From the NCBI GenBank assembly GCA_002492295.1, contig DKYC01000100.1, forward strand, positions 1 to 24,589: DNA of 24,589 nucleotides, in the 5' to 3' direction. The stretch comes from Lachnospiraceae bacterium UBA7110 (lineage in GTDB: Bacteria > Bacillota > Clostridia > Lachnospirales > Lachnospiraceae). The notes under the pieces are model-generated. The model saw only the letters and a program-made list of their open reading frames with translations, did no database searches and was not told where the DNA came from. The position numbers and the translations under genes were made by a program. Positions 8,256 to 15,744 of the stretch are shown here, in pieces; position 1 is the first letter of the stretch; each line of letters opens with the position of its first letter.

Positions 8256-9395
8256 CTACTCAAAAAGCGGACGATGCCTTTCCTCAAACAGCCATGTACG
8301 GTATGGCAGGAGCCCTACACCCGCCTGATGCGCGTTTAATAAAAAGAGTGCAAAGTAGACGATACACGCGGCTGTCACTATCAGCTTCAGCTTCAGCTTC
8401 ACGGTATCATCTTCTATATTCCTGACCATAAGCGGTATCATCAACAGCTGCGATACGCTGAAATAATACACAATCCGCGTCACCACAGGCAAAAAGGAAA
8501 AAAAAGCCACCGCAAGAAACGCAAGGAAGTTCAACTGTCCGTAAAACCTTATTTTACGGTAATCCTCCTGCCTGTAGGATCCACTCCCCATAAAACGCAT
8601 AAACCACAAGTACAGCACCAGTACCGCAAATGTCCTAAAAACACTGATAAGGCTTATACCTCCCTCAAGGTAAATCGTATTTTTATAGGAAGGATAAAAT
8701 ACCAGTGCCAGTCTGAGCACAATGCCCTGACACGCAAAACACACTGCTCCCGTAAAAAAACCCAGCACATATACCCATCTGCTCCACGCAAATGTCGCGG
8801 CAAAATAAACAGGAATGACAATTAGCACCGATTTATGAAAAAATGCGGCACAGAAAATCCAAAAAACAAAACGGACAAAATCCTTTTCAAGCACGTAGCG
8901 CATTGAACAAAGCGCCACGGAAAGCGCGAAATAATACCGTACGGTATTAAATGTCTGAAAATAAAAGCCAAGCGTCATAAACAGAAAAAAACTCTGCGAA
9001 AAGCTTGCACTGTCCCTGTCAAACACATGCAAAAAGAACGCCAGCGTAACAAACGCGAACAGGGCAAAAATAATCTCATAATATTCCCCGCCAAAAAGCG
9101 TATAGACCAGTTTCACCAAAATATTGAATCCCGGTTCCGTAACCACATAGCCGCCTACATATGCCTCATGTGCCGTAACCGTATACTGGATATAGTCATT
9201 GCCGATATGAAACCGAAGCGCCGATACAAGGAAAAGCACCCAGAAAATCCCCGCAACATATACGCGGTTTACGGCTCTTCTTCTATCATACGCCTCTGTT
9301 CCCATGTCCGCGGTAACCGGCTTTACGTTCGCCGCCATAACATATGTTATAAAAGATATAAACAGATAAAATACAATGGAGCCTGCCCTGCCCAT
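8256..9395 (-). CDS. EpsG/Wzy-like O-unit polymerase
   Basis: This is a polytopic membrane protein of 379 residues from the ATG at 9395, resembling the EpsG family, the Wzy-type polymerases of Gram-positive exopolysaccharide loci. Visible hallmarks are LRFHIGNDYIQYT in the first third, TEPGFNILVKLVY shortly after, RYYFALSVALCSMRYV, and AAFFHKSVLIVIPVYF. These match the usual order of family elements: a (G)xDY motif, EPGF, N.R...A, then FHKSA. About ten hydrophobic helices can be counted. GGAGGGG (minus strand, 9404-9410) lies eight bases before 9395 and fixes that start; an upstream in-frame start at 9470 would overlap the preceding gene by more than 70 bases. It should join repeat units on the outer membrane face. 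Confidence 0.88.
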   Translation of the reverse strand: MGRAGSIVFYLFISFITYVMAANVKPVTADMGTEAYDRRRAVNRVYVAGIFWVLFLVSALRFHIGNDYIQYTVTAHEAYVGGYVVTEPGFNILVKLVYTLFGGEYYEIIFALFAFVTLAFFLHVFDRDSASFSQSFFLFMTLGFYFQTFNTVRYYFALSVALCSMRYVLEKDFVRFVFWIFCAAFFHKSVLIVIPVYFAATFAWSRWVYVLGFFTGAVCFACQGIVLRLALVFYPSYKNTIYLEGGISLISVFRTFAVLVLYLWFMRFMGSGSYRQEDYRKIRFYGQLNFLAFLAVAFFSFLPVVTRIVYYFSVSQLLMIPLMVRNIEDDTVKLKLKLIVTAACIVYFALFLLNAHQAGVGLLPYRTWLFEERHRPLFE

Positions 9396-9397
9396 AC

Positions 9398-10180
9398 TCA
9401 AAGCCCCTCCACTGACCGGATTCCCTTTTTCATAAGCGCAAGCGCATTTTTCTTTGGGATTTCCACACACATCACCTTTCCATGCGCCGCAATAAAGCGC
9501 ACCGCCATCGGATACGCCAAAAAACCATACAGAAAATGGTAAAGGACACCCCTGTCGATAAAAAATTTATCCGTATATCCCTTAAACCATGTGGAGTCCC
9601 GCTCCCGCTCCGCGCCAAGCTCAACCGGCACCGCGTATACCCTCATTCCGTATTTTAAGCAGTCCCTCAAAAAAAGGCTGTCCTCACCGTTACTGTATTT
9701 TGCGCCGCCCCCAAACAGTAAGGAAAACGTCACGTTTGCCGCATGAAGCCGTTCCCGTCTTACCGCAAACGAGTAGGTCGGATAGCGCCCCGCATTCCAT
9801 AAATGCACACGGTGAAACTTTTTTGTATCATAAGTTGCCCGCGACTGCCCTACGCGCATATTAAACAGCAGAAAATCCGCCTCAGGGTGTGCCGCAAACG
9901 CATCCAATACCTTTTTCTCATAACCGTCGTCATACACGATATCCTCGTCCGAAAAAAGTACAATATCACCGTCCGCCCGCAGAAGCGCATTATTGCGGCT
10001 CAATCCCACACCGCGCTCCGCAAGCTCAAAGCATTGTATTTTTTTGTTTTTGTGTCTGTATTCATGATAATCAAAATAATCTGTCTGGTTTATGATAATC
10101 GCGTCACTCTCCAAATTCATACGCTCTGCCAGCGTAACCGCATCTTCACCGACAGACGACACTAATACCTGCAGTTTCAC
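9398..10180 (-). CDS. Glycosyltransferase, GT-A/GT2-like
   Basis: This is a 260-residue probable glycosyltransferase. It opens MKLQVLVSSVGED with a GT-A-like first strand. It then has ERGVGLSRNNALLRADGDIV at 55-74 (the acceptor-loop signature) and FSDEDIVYDDGY at 76-87, where SDED takes the place of the DXD metal site. GGGAKYSNGEDSLFL, around 157-171, carries the ED pair expected for a catalytic base region in GT2-like enzymes. A hydrophobic stretch near 210-230 might be membrane-associated. It starts at GTG, overlapping the stop of the Wzz-like gene as GTGA, so it is translationally coupled. It is more divergent than the other GT2 genes here and its donor is unknown. Confidence 0.8.
   Translation of the reverse strand: MKLQVLVSSVGEDAVTLAERMNLESDAIIINQTDYFDYHEYRHKNKKIQCFELAERGVGLSRNNALLRADGDIVLFSDEDIVYDDGYEKKVLDAFAAHPEADFLLFNMRVGQSRATYDTKKFHRVHLWNAGRYPTYSFAVRRERLHAANVTFSLLFGGGAKYSNGEDSLFLRDCLKYGMRVYAVPVELGAERERDSTWFKGYTDKFFIDRGVLYHFLYGFLAYPMAVRFIAAHGKVMCVEIPKKNALALMKKGIRSVEGL
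9404..9410 (-). promoter_or_regulatory. Ribosome binding site GGAGGGG deciding the EpsG-like start
   Basis: GGAGGGG on the minus strand lies eight bases before the ATG at 9395, inside the last codons of the upstream glycosyltransferase gene. It supports 9395 over the in-frame start at 9470. Confidence 0.75.
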
Positions 10181-11205
10181 ACTTTCACGCCCTTTCCGTA
10201 ATACAGGTCAACCCAAATTTTATCGCACTCTGTAAGAACTGCCCCCGCTATTGTTCCGCCGTGCATCACTGCATTATTGATTTCATCCGTTATTTTTTCT
10301 CTGTATACCTTTCCAAAAGGCACAACCACCAGGATTGCCGTATTTTCCCCCGTGCGGTACTGCTCGCATGGAACCATCAAAGCACAGTCCAAATCCGCGC
10401 CAAGACCGGAAAGCCTCTCTAAAAAACGCCCGGCATCCTGTCCGTCCGCCCCGTCCAGGAGATAAAGGTTCCTATACTGTGCCAAGAGCGCTTTTAGGTT
10501 TTCAATGAGCCTGCGCTCCTGCAAACCCGATATTTCATTTTTACCCGCATAAAGCAATCCCACAGCCGGCTCTCCAAGGTATTTCATAATATCCGTTTTT
10601 GTGTAGAAACGGTCGCCTGTCACAAAAGCAAGCGCCGTCAAAAACACCGCCGCTCCCGCGAACACCACCGCTCCCAGCAGTGCAGCCCTCCATCCAAACC
10701 AAACAGGCTGCTCCCGCCAGATACCATTATCCTCAATTTTATAAATCGTATCAAATTCATCCTTGCTTCTGGCAAATTTGGCAATTGCAATCTCAAATGC
10801 GGCATTTACCTCAGAGATTGCATCCTGATCCGTTCCCTTTATGGTAAGCGTGAGATAACGCACATCGGACAGGATTTCCGCATTCATCATCTCCTTCACC
10901 GCATCCCGGTCATAACGGCTGCCCAAAATCTCCATCATGCGCCCGAGAATTTCGTCCGTCGCAATCACGTCATTCCAGGTAAACGCATTGTAATAATCCT
11001 TTGCCTCGACCCTGCCATCCGCAAAGTCAATATAGTACTCCGTCTCTGACACAAGCAGCGCCCTGCCTGCCTGATAAAAAGTAATCAGACAATGAAGACC
11101 GCTGCCAAATGCGGCACCAGCCACTGCAATCAATATCAGCCGCGGCAGTGTCCTGATAAAGGTCACAAGCAATGCCTTGCTGTCAATTCCCTGTCGTATA
11201 ATCAT
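10177..11205 (-). CDS. Wzz/CpsC-like chain-length regulator with degenerate BY-kinase-like C-terminal domain
   Basis: This is a 342-residue polysaccharide co-polymerase-like protein. Membrane helices lie at about 20-46 and 172-197 and flank an extracellular region, the Wzz/CpsC layout. The segment just after the second helix, DRFYTKTDIMKYLGEPAVGL, matches the usual juxtamembrane linker to a BY-kinase. The C-terminal 100 residues follow a CpsD-like order: NLYLLDGADGQDAGRFLERL where the P-loop strand belongs, then ILVVVPFGKVYREKITDEIN and GTIAGAVLTECDK, the usual last strands. The P-loop Lys and Ser/Thr, the Walker A' Asp and the Tyr-rich tail are missing, so phosphotransfer is unlikely. It overlaps the WbaP-like gene by ATGA. 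The membrane layout is clear; the pseudo-kinase reading is inference by eye. Confidence 0.72.
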   Translation of the reverse strand: MIIRQGIDSKALLVTFIRTLPRLILIAVAGAAFGSGLHCLITFYQAGRALLVSETEYYIDFADGRVEAKDYYNAFTWNDVIATDEILGRMMEILGSRYDRDAVKEMMNAEILSDVRYLTLTIKGTDQDAISEVNAAFEIAIAKFARSKDEFDTIYKIEDNGIWREQPVWFGWRAALLGAVVFAGAAVFLTALAFVTGDRFYTKTDIMKYLGEPAVGLLYAGKNEISGLQERRLIENLKALLAQYRNLYLLDGADGQDAGRFLERLSGLGADLDCALMVPCEQYRTGENTAILVVVPFGKVYREKITDEINNAVMHGGTIAGAVLTECDKIWVDLYYGKGVKV

Positions 11206-12605
11206 CCTTCCTCATCCTTAATCTGATTTGCAATTCCCCGCATCGCGGTGGTCTGGTTTGCCTCCACCCCCTCCGTGCTCTCAGGCTGAAACAGAACCTT
11301 TAAGGTCAGAAGCATCAGCTTTAAGTCAAGCCACACACTGTAATTCTCAATATAAAACAAGTCCAGCTTCAGCTTATCATACGGCGTCGTGTTATACTTA
11401 CCATACACCTGCGCATATCCCGCAAGCCCCGACTTTACCTTTGTCCGAAACGTAAATTCCGGCATATCCTCCTGGTACTGCTTAATAATCTCCGGCCGTT
11501 CCGGTCTTGGACCGATAAACGACATATCCCCCTTCAAAATATTAAACAGCTGCGGAAGCTCGTCAATCCTGGTCTTTCTGATAAACTTCCCGACTGGCGT
11601 AATGCGGCTGTCATTTTTCGACGCAAGCCTTGCCACACCGTCCTTTTCCGCGTCACTTCGCATGCTGCGGAATTTCAAAATCCGAAACTCCCGCATATCC
11701 CGTGTGCAGCGCACCTGTTTGTACAGCACCGGTCCGCCGTCATAAAGTTTAATCGCAAGCGCAGTAATCAGCATAAAGGGCGACGTAAGCACTACAAGAA
11801 CCAACGCACACACAATATCAATCAGGCGCTTCACCAGGCGCTGCTCCACGGTCATCGCATAATCCCTGACAAGCAGGATCGGCGTATCAAAAAGATGGAT
11901 CTGATCTGCCCCCTTCACCATAATATCAGGAATCTTGGGCATAATATACACCCGCACACCCTTGCTGTAGCAAAACTTTAAAAGCTTATTGCGAAGCGTC
12001 GTATTCATATCCCAAAGCACCACGCCGTCATATCCGCTTAGGATTTCTTTTTCAAGGGCTCTTTGTCCCTCATTTTCATAAATGCACTTTAAGATATTGT
12101 ACTTATCCTTACGTGTCTCAAACTTTTTCAGAATGTCCTCGACAGGACGCTCGCCGCTGATAAATAACAGTTGTTTTGGCGGAAAAAACTGCTTATAAAG
12201 ACGGTGACTGATAAATGTCCACACCCCCGACACCGCAATCTCACCGAGCATCATCAAAATCAGCGGATACGGCGTTACCAGCTTGAGGGACAGTAACGAT
12301 ATCTGAAAATAGGACACAATATTGGTACAAATCAGGGAAATAACCTGTGAAAAAAAGACATCCATCGGCTTCAGATATCCAATACGCAGTCCGCCATATG
12401 TAGCCGTGAAAAAAAGAAGCAGTAAGAAATAAACCACCGCCAAAAGCCAAAAACCCTTTCGGTAGAAGCTTCTCCACATACCGCTGTGCATAATATCATT
12501 ATAGACCTTCTGCCACACATAAATATATAGCGCTGTCTGAAATATAAGTCCGATTAACGTCATCTGCAAAATAATCGTCCGTTTTACCGCTTCTATATGT
12601 CCCAC
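11202..12605 (-). CDS. Undecaprenyl-phosphate sugar-1-phosphate transferase (WbaP-type initiating enzyme)
   Basis: This is the initiating enzyme of the repeat unit, moving a sugar-1-phosphate from a UDP-sugar to undecaprenyl phosphate. It has 467 residues. Several N-terminal hydrophobic helices lie at about 10-30, 50-70, 83-103 and 112-135. A CoA-binding-like soluble domain lies at about 145-250, and the C-terminal Bac_transf domain at 258-455. The last includes KRLIDIVCALVLVVLTSPF (259-277), KFRSMRSDA (311-319), TRIDELPQLFNILKGD (345-360) and SFIGPRPERPE (362-372), the catalytic-core motifs of the family. The start is GTG, with GGAGG seven bases upstream. The sugar (glucose, galactose or another) cannot be decided from the motifs. 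Next to it are the Wzz-like gene (ATGA overlap) and a GT2 gene 14 bases upstream. Confidence 0.93.
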   Translation of the reverse strand: MGHIEAVKRTIILQMTLIGLIFQTALYIYVWQKVYNDIMHSGMWRSFYRKGFWLLAVVYFLLLLFFTATYGGLRIGYLKPMDVFFSQVISLICTNIVSYFQISLLSLKLVTPYPLILMMLGEIAVSGVWTFISHRLYKQFFPPKQLLFISGERPVEDILKKFETRKDKYNILKCIYENEGQRALEKEILSGYDGVVLWDMNTTLRNKLLKFCYSKGVRVYIMPKIPDIMVKGADQIHLFDTPILLVRDYAMTVEQRLVKRLIDIVCALVLVVLTSPFMLITALAIKLYDGGPVLYKQVRCTRDMREFRILKFRSMRSDAEKDGVARLASKNDSRITPVGKFIRKTRIDELPQLFNILKGDMSFIGPRPERPEIIKQYQEDMPEFTFRTKVKSGLAGYAQVYGKYNTTPYDKLKLDLFYIENYSVWLDLKLMLLTLKVLFQPESTEGVEANQTTAMRGIANQIKDEEG

Positions 12606-12612
12606 TGGCTAT

Positions 12613-12617
12613 CCTCC
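12613..12617 (-). promoter_or_regulatory. Ribosome binding site GGAGG for the GTG start of the WbaP-like gene
   Basis: GGAGG on the minus strand sits seven bases before the GTG at 12605, in the short gap after the upstream GT2 gene. It supports the non-ATG start. Confidence 0.75.
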
Positions 12618-12619
12618 AT

Positions 12620-13384
12620 CTATGTCCGTCTTAAAACTGCCCGAACTGCCCAAAACACCATACAGTACAGACTCTTCACAACCGGAAGCCGCTCATGCCT
12701 CCGATACAAATTCCAAATCCTTCTGACTGCCAAAAGCTTATTTGACGAAAGTGTTCCCATGCTCCTTCTGTACCGCACGAGGCACTCGTCAAGACCATAC
12801 CCCTTGCCGTATTTCTTTAAAATATTCCACCATGTCGCCGTATCCTCACTGGCAATACACGGCATCATAATATCCTTACTGTCAATCACATTTCTGTCAA
12901 TCATAACTGTTGACGTAAAAATCGTTGTGTTTTTCAGCGCCTCATGATAGGTGATTTCACGCGGCACATGCACAACCTTCCCAAGTCCTTTGCCGGTTTC
13001 ATCCGCAAATTCGTACCCTGTAAACACAAAGCCCTTATCCTCTCCGATAAACGCCAATTCCTCCGCAAGCTTCCGGGGCTCCCAAATGTCATCCGCATCC
13101 AAAAAACAGAGATATCTTCCCCGCGCACATGCCGTACCCTTGTTTCTGCATTTGGCAGCACCGCTGTTTGTTTCCTGCCGGATAAGGCGAATCCGCGAAT
13201 CTTTCCTGATACAGTCTTCTATTACATCGCAGCTGTTATCTGTCGAACAGTCATCCACGAAGATCAGTTCCCAGTTTTCACAGGTCTGTGCCTTCACATA
13301 TTGGATTGTTTCCCTGATAAAGCATTCTGCATTATATACGGGAACAACAATGCTTACCAGCTTTCCATCCTCAAAATCCTTCAT
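12620..13384 (-). CDS. GT2 family glycosyltransferase
   Basis: This is a 254-residue GT-A enzyme. Its landmarks are SIVVPVYNAECFIRETIQ at 11-28, FVDDCSTDNS at 42-51, SGAAKCRNKGTACARG at 74-89 and the LDADD metal-binding motif at 95-99. IASEDTATWWNILKKY in the second half holds the ED pair that usually supplies the catalytic base in this branch. The C-terminus is basic (ending VRAVLRRT) and may sit at the membrane. Its ATG overlaps the stop of the upstream GtrB-like gene by a single base (TAATG). It should act early in repeat-unit assembly because it neighbours the initiating transferase, but order in the operon is only a hint. The donor is unknown. Confidence 0.9.
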   Translation of the reverse strand: MKDFEDGKLVSIVVPVYNAECFIRETIQYVKAQTCENWELIFVDDCSTDNSCDVIEDCIRKDSRIRLIRQETNSGAAKCRNKGTACARGRYLCFLDADDIWEPRKLAEELAFIGEDKGFVFTGYEFADETGKGLGKVVHVPREITYHEALKNTTIFTSTVMIDRNVIDSKDIMMPCIASEDTATWWNILKKYGKGYGLDECLVRYRRSMGTLSSNKLLAVRRIWNLYRRHERLPVVKSLYCMVFWAVRAVLRRT

Positions 13385-14325
13385 TAAAACTCATCCTTAA
13401 CAAGATATTTTGGCCTGTTTTTGACCTCCATATACATCTTGCTCATATATTGCCCCATAATACCGATACATAAAAGCTGCACACCGCCAATCAGCGAAAT
13501 AATGCACACCGTCGACGGCCAGCCTGCCACGGGATCCCCGTATATCATTGCCCTGATAAAAATAAATGCCATAAAGATAAACGCCATCAGACAAAACAAA
13601 ATGCCAAAAAATGACGCAATGGAAAGGGGCGCCGTCGAAAACGCCATAATGCCGTCAAGCGAATATAAAAACAATTTCCAAAAAGACCATTTTGTCTCCC
13701 CGGCAGCCCTCTGCACATTCTCATATTCCATCCATTTCGTATTGTAGCCGACCCATCCAAAAATGCCTTTGGAAAAACGGTTATATTCCTTCATGGATAA
13801 AATAGCATCCGTTACCTGACGTGTCATCAGTCTGTAATCCCTTGCACCATCCACAATTTCCGTTTTTGAAATCTTTCTCATCAGCCCGTAAAAGCGCCTT
13901 GCAAAAAAAGAGCGGATGGGCGGCTCACCTTTTCTGTCCACGCGCCTTGTCGCAACCGAGTCATATCCCTGCTCAATATACCCGTACATTTCCGGAAGAA
14001 TAGAGGGCGGATCCTGCAAGTCGGCATCCATAAGCACTGTAAAATCGCCCTTTGCCTTCTCCAATCCCGCAATAATCGCGGACTCCTTCCCGAAATTTCT
14101 TGAAAATGATACCAAATGAACCCGCTTATCCTTCTCATGCAGCGCCTTTACCGCCGCAACGGTTCCGTCCTTTGAGCCGTCATTCACAAATATAAATTCA
14201 AGCTCCACGCCCTTTTCGTGGAAAAATGCCTCCTGCCTGACTGCTTCGTTATAAAACAGTGGCACGCTCTCCTCCTCATTGTAGCATGGAACAATAACAC
14301 TCAATATCTTAGAATACGATTCCAA
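13384..14325 (-). CDS. Polyprenyl-phosphate glycosyltransferase, GtrB/DPM1-like
   Basis: This GT2 enzyme should move a sugar from a nucleotide donor to undecaprenyl phosphate, giving a lipid-linked monosaccharide for use outside the cell. It is 313 residues long. Motifs are VIVPCYNEEESVPLFY at 10-25, FVNDGSKDGT at 46-55, SFSRNFGKESAIIAGLEKA at 73-91 and MDADLQDPP at 99-107, followed by RRVDRKGEPPIRSFFA and two C-terminal membrane helices (about 232-260 and 269-292). This is the layout of GtrB-type glucosyltransferases. A GtrB product normally serves a GT-C transferase and a small flippase; neither is visible here. It starts 15 bases after the Spo0A-like gene ends, and the next GT2 gene overlaps it by one base. 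Confidence 0.9.
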   Translation of the reverse strand: MESYSKILSVIVPCYNEEESVPLFYNEAVRQEAFFHEKGVELEFIFVNDGSKDGTVAAVKALHEKDKRVHLVSFSRNFGKESAIIAGLEKAKGDFTVLMDADLQDPPSILPEMYGYIEQGYDSVATRRVDRKGEPPIRSFFARRFYGLMRKISKTEIVDGARDYRLMTRQVTDAILSMKEYNRFSKGIFGWVGYNTKWMEYENVQRAAGETKWSFWKLFLYSLDGIMAFSTAPLSIASFFGILFCLMAFIFMAFIFIRAMIYGDPVAGWPSTVCIISLIGGVQLLCIGIMGQYMSKMYMEVKNRPKYLVKDEF

Positions 14326-14340
14326 TCAAATATCCTCCTG

Positions 14341-14694
14341 TCAAAAGATGTTGTCCGTCAACACCCTGATAATCTCAGAGTTTGTCGGCTTAACATTCCT
14401 GTCAACAAATAAATCCCCGAATATCAGCACAAGTGTATCGCAGTTTCCTTTCGTCCATGCCGTTTCAATGGCACTTCTGATGGCTCGTTCCACCTGCTTG
14501 TCCGTAGTCTCAAAACGCTTCGCCACCTCAGGGTACAGACGCTTCGTTATCGCCTGAACCATTTCAGGCTCCCTATAAGATATCCATACTGCCTCCCGCA
14601 GGTATCGGTATCCTATCTGTCTCGGTTGAAATCCTGCACAAAGCAACAAATATGTAGTCCTTTTCATTGCTCTCACCCTCGGACCATCTTCCAT
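14341..14694 (-). CDS. Stand-alone Spo0A C-terminal (effector) domain protein, probable transcription regulator
   Basis: This small protein, 117 residues from the ATG at 14694, is almost entirely a Spo0A DNA-binding domain. The stretch IGYRYLREAV (27-36), ITKRLYPEVAKRF (49-61), the recognition-helix region TTDKQVERAIRSAIETAW (63-80) and VKPTNSEIIRVLTD (101-114) lines up without gaps of note with the Spo0A effector domain as I remember it from Bacillus subtilis. There is no receiver domain and no phospho-accepting Asp, and there is no room for one, since the fcl stop is only 42 bases upstream. AGGTGAGG (14704-14711) is nine bases before the chosen ATG; a GTG at 14730 and an ATG at 14667 are alternatives. 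Its place within the glycan operon suggests local or sporulation-linked control, which is inference. The homology is very clear. Confidence 0.9.
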   Translation of the reverse strand: MEDGPRVRAMKRTTYLLLCAGFQPRQIGYRYLREAVWISYREPEMVQAITKRLYPEVAKRFETTDKQVERAIRSAIETAWTKGNCDTLVLIFGDLFVDRNVKPTNSEIIRVLTDNIF

Positions 14695-14703
14695 TCCCGT
14701 CAA

Positions 14704-14711
14704 CCTCACCT
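14704..14711 (-). promoter_or_regulatory. Ribosome binding site AGGTGAGG for the Spo0A-like gene
   Basis: AGGTGAGG on the minus strand is nine bases before the ATG at 14694. It supports that start and shows that the small gene has its own translation signal between fcl and the GtrB-like gene. Confidence 0.6.
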
Positions 14712-14736
14712 TTCCGAAACGTCCGATCACTAGGTT

Positions 14737-15687
14737 CTACAATCTGGCTGCCTGAACATTCTCCTTAAACCAATTATACGCGAGTTGTATGCCTTCCTCC
14801 AGTTCAATCTTGTGCATCCAGCCCAAATTATGAAGTTTTGTAACATCTGTAAGCTTTCTCGGTGTTCCGTCGGGCATTTCATGGTTCCAAACGATTTCGC
14901 CCTGATACCCTACTACACGCTTTACGGTCTCTGCAAGCTCCTTAATCGTCACTTCTTTTCCCGTACCGATATTGACATGCTGCTCACCATCGTAATTTTC
15001 AAGCAGAAATACACACGCGTCAGCCATATCATCCACATATAAAAATTCCCGAAGCGGCGTCCCTGTTCCCCAAAGCTCAACGCTTTTTTCACCATTTACC
15101 ATCGCGTCATGGAACTTTCGGATCATTGCAGGCATAACGTGCGAGCCCTGCAAATCATAATTGTCATATGGTCCGTAAAGATTTGTCGGCATACAGCTGA
15201 TAAAATCATCCCCATACTGCCGCTTATAAAATTTACACATCTCAAGCCCTGCAATCTTTGCAATCGCATACGCCTCGTTTGTCTCCTCAAGCGGTCCCGT
15301 GAGCAATGCATCCTCCGGTATCGGCTGCGGCGCCATCCTCGGATAAATACAGGTGCTGCCCAAAAACAGGAGCTTCTTTACCTGATAATCATGGCAGCAT
15401 TTGATTACATTGCACTGTATCTGCATATTCTCGTACGCAAACTCCGCGGGCGTCGTATTGTTCGCGTTAATACCGCCCACCTTTGCGGCTGCAAGAACCA
15501 CGACATCCGGACGCTCCGCCTCAAAAAAGTCCGTCACCGCCTGCTGGCTTGTGAGGTTTAATTCCCTGTGCGTTCTTCCGATAATATTCGTATAGCCCTG
15601 TTGTTTCAGGCTTCTTACAATTGCAGAGCCCACAAGTCCTCTATGCCCTGCCACATAAATCTTATCTGACTTATTCAATATATCCAT
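14737..15687 (-). CDS. fcl: GDP-L-fucose synthase
   Basis: This enzyme converts GDP-4-keto-6-deoxy-D-mannose to GDP-L-fucose by epimerisation at C3 and C5 and NADPH reduction. It is 316 residues long, the usual size. The Rossmann motif GHRGLVG is at 14-20, AAAKVGGI at 66-73, STCIYP (serine of the active site) at 111-116 and the catalytic Tyr140/Lys144 in EAYAIAKIAG. MPTNLYGPYDN and ELWGTGTPLREFLYVDD are further family signatures. It directly follows gmd, the enzyme that makes its substrate, with a 57-base gap. AAAGGGG lies unusually close to the ATG (one base), and no better start is visible. Together with gmd it indicates fucose, or a fucose-derived sugar, in the polysaccharide. Confidence 0.96.
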   Translation of the reverse strand: MDILNKSDKIYVAGHRGLVGSAIVRSLKQQGYTNIIGRTHRELNLTSQQAVTDFFEAERPDVVVLAAAKVGGINANNTTPAEFAYENMQIQCNVIKCCHDYQVKKLLFLGSTCIYPRMAPQPIPEDALLTGPLEETNEAYAIAKIAGLEMCKFYKRQYGDDFISCMPTNLYGPYDNYDLQGSHVMPAMIRKFHDAMVNGEKSVELWGTGTPLREFLYVDDMADACVFLLENYDGEQHVNIGTGKEVTIKELAETVKRVVGYQGEIVWNHEMPDGTPRKLTDVTKLHNLGWMHKIELEEGIQLAYNWFKENVQAARL

Positions 15688-15744
15688 ACCCCTTTCAAAG
15701 TCTGCGTGTCCTCGCCGTCCAACACAACCTGCCGGTTGAAAATC

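Noticed and set aside
13241..13247. TGTCGAA, a match to the core of a Spo0A box (another at 18865-18871)
   Set aside because: Both lie inside coding sequence (GT2 and glmM). About three matches to a 7-mer are expected by chance on both strands of a window this size. None was seen in the spacer before the glycan operon.
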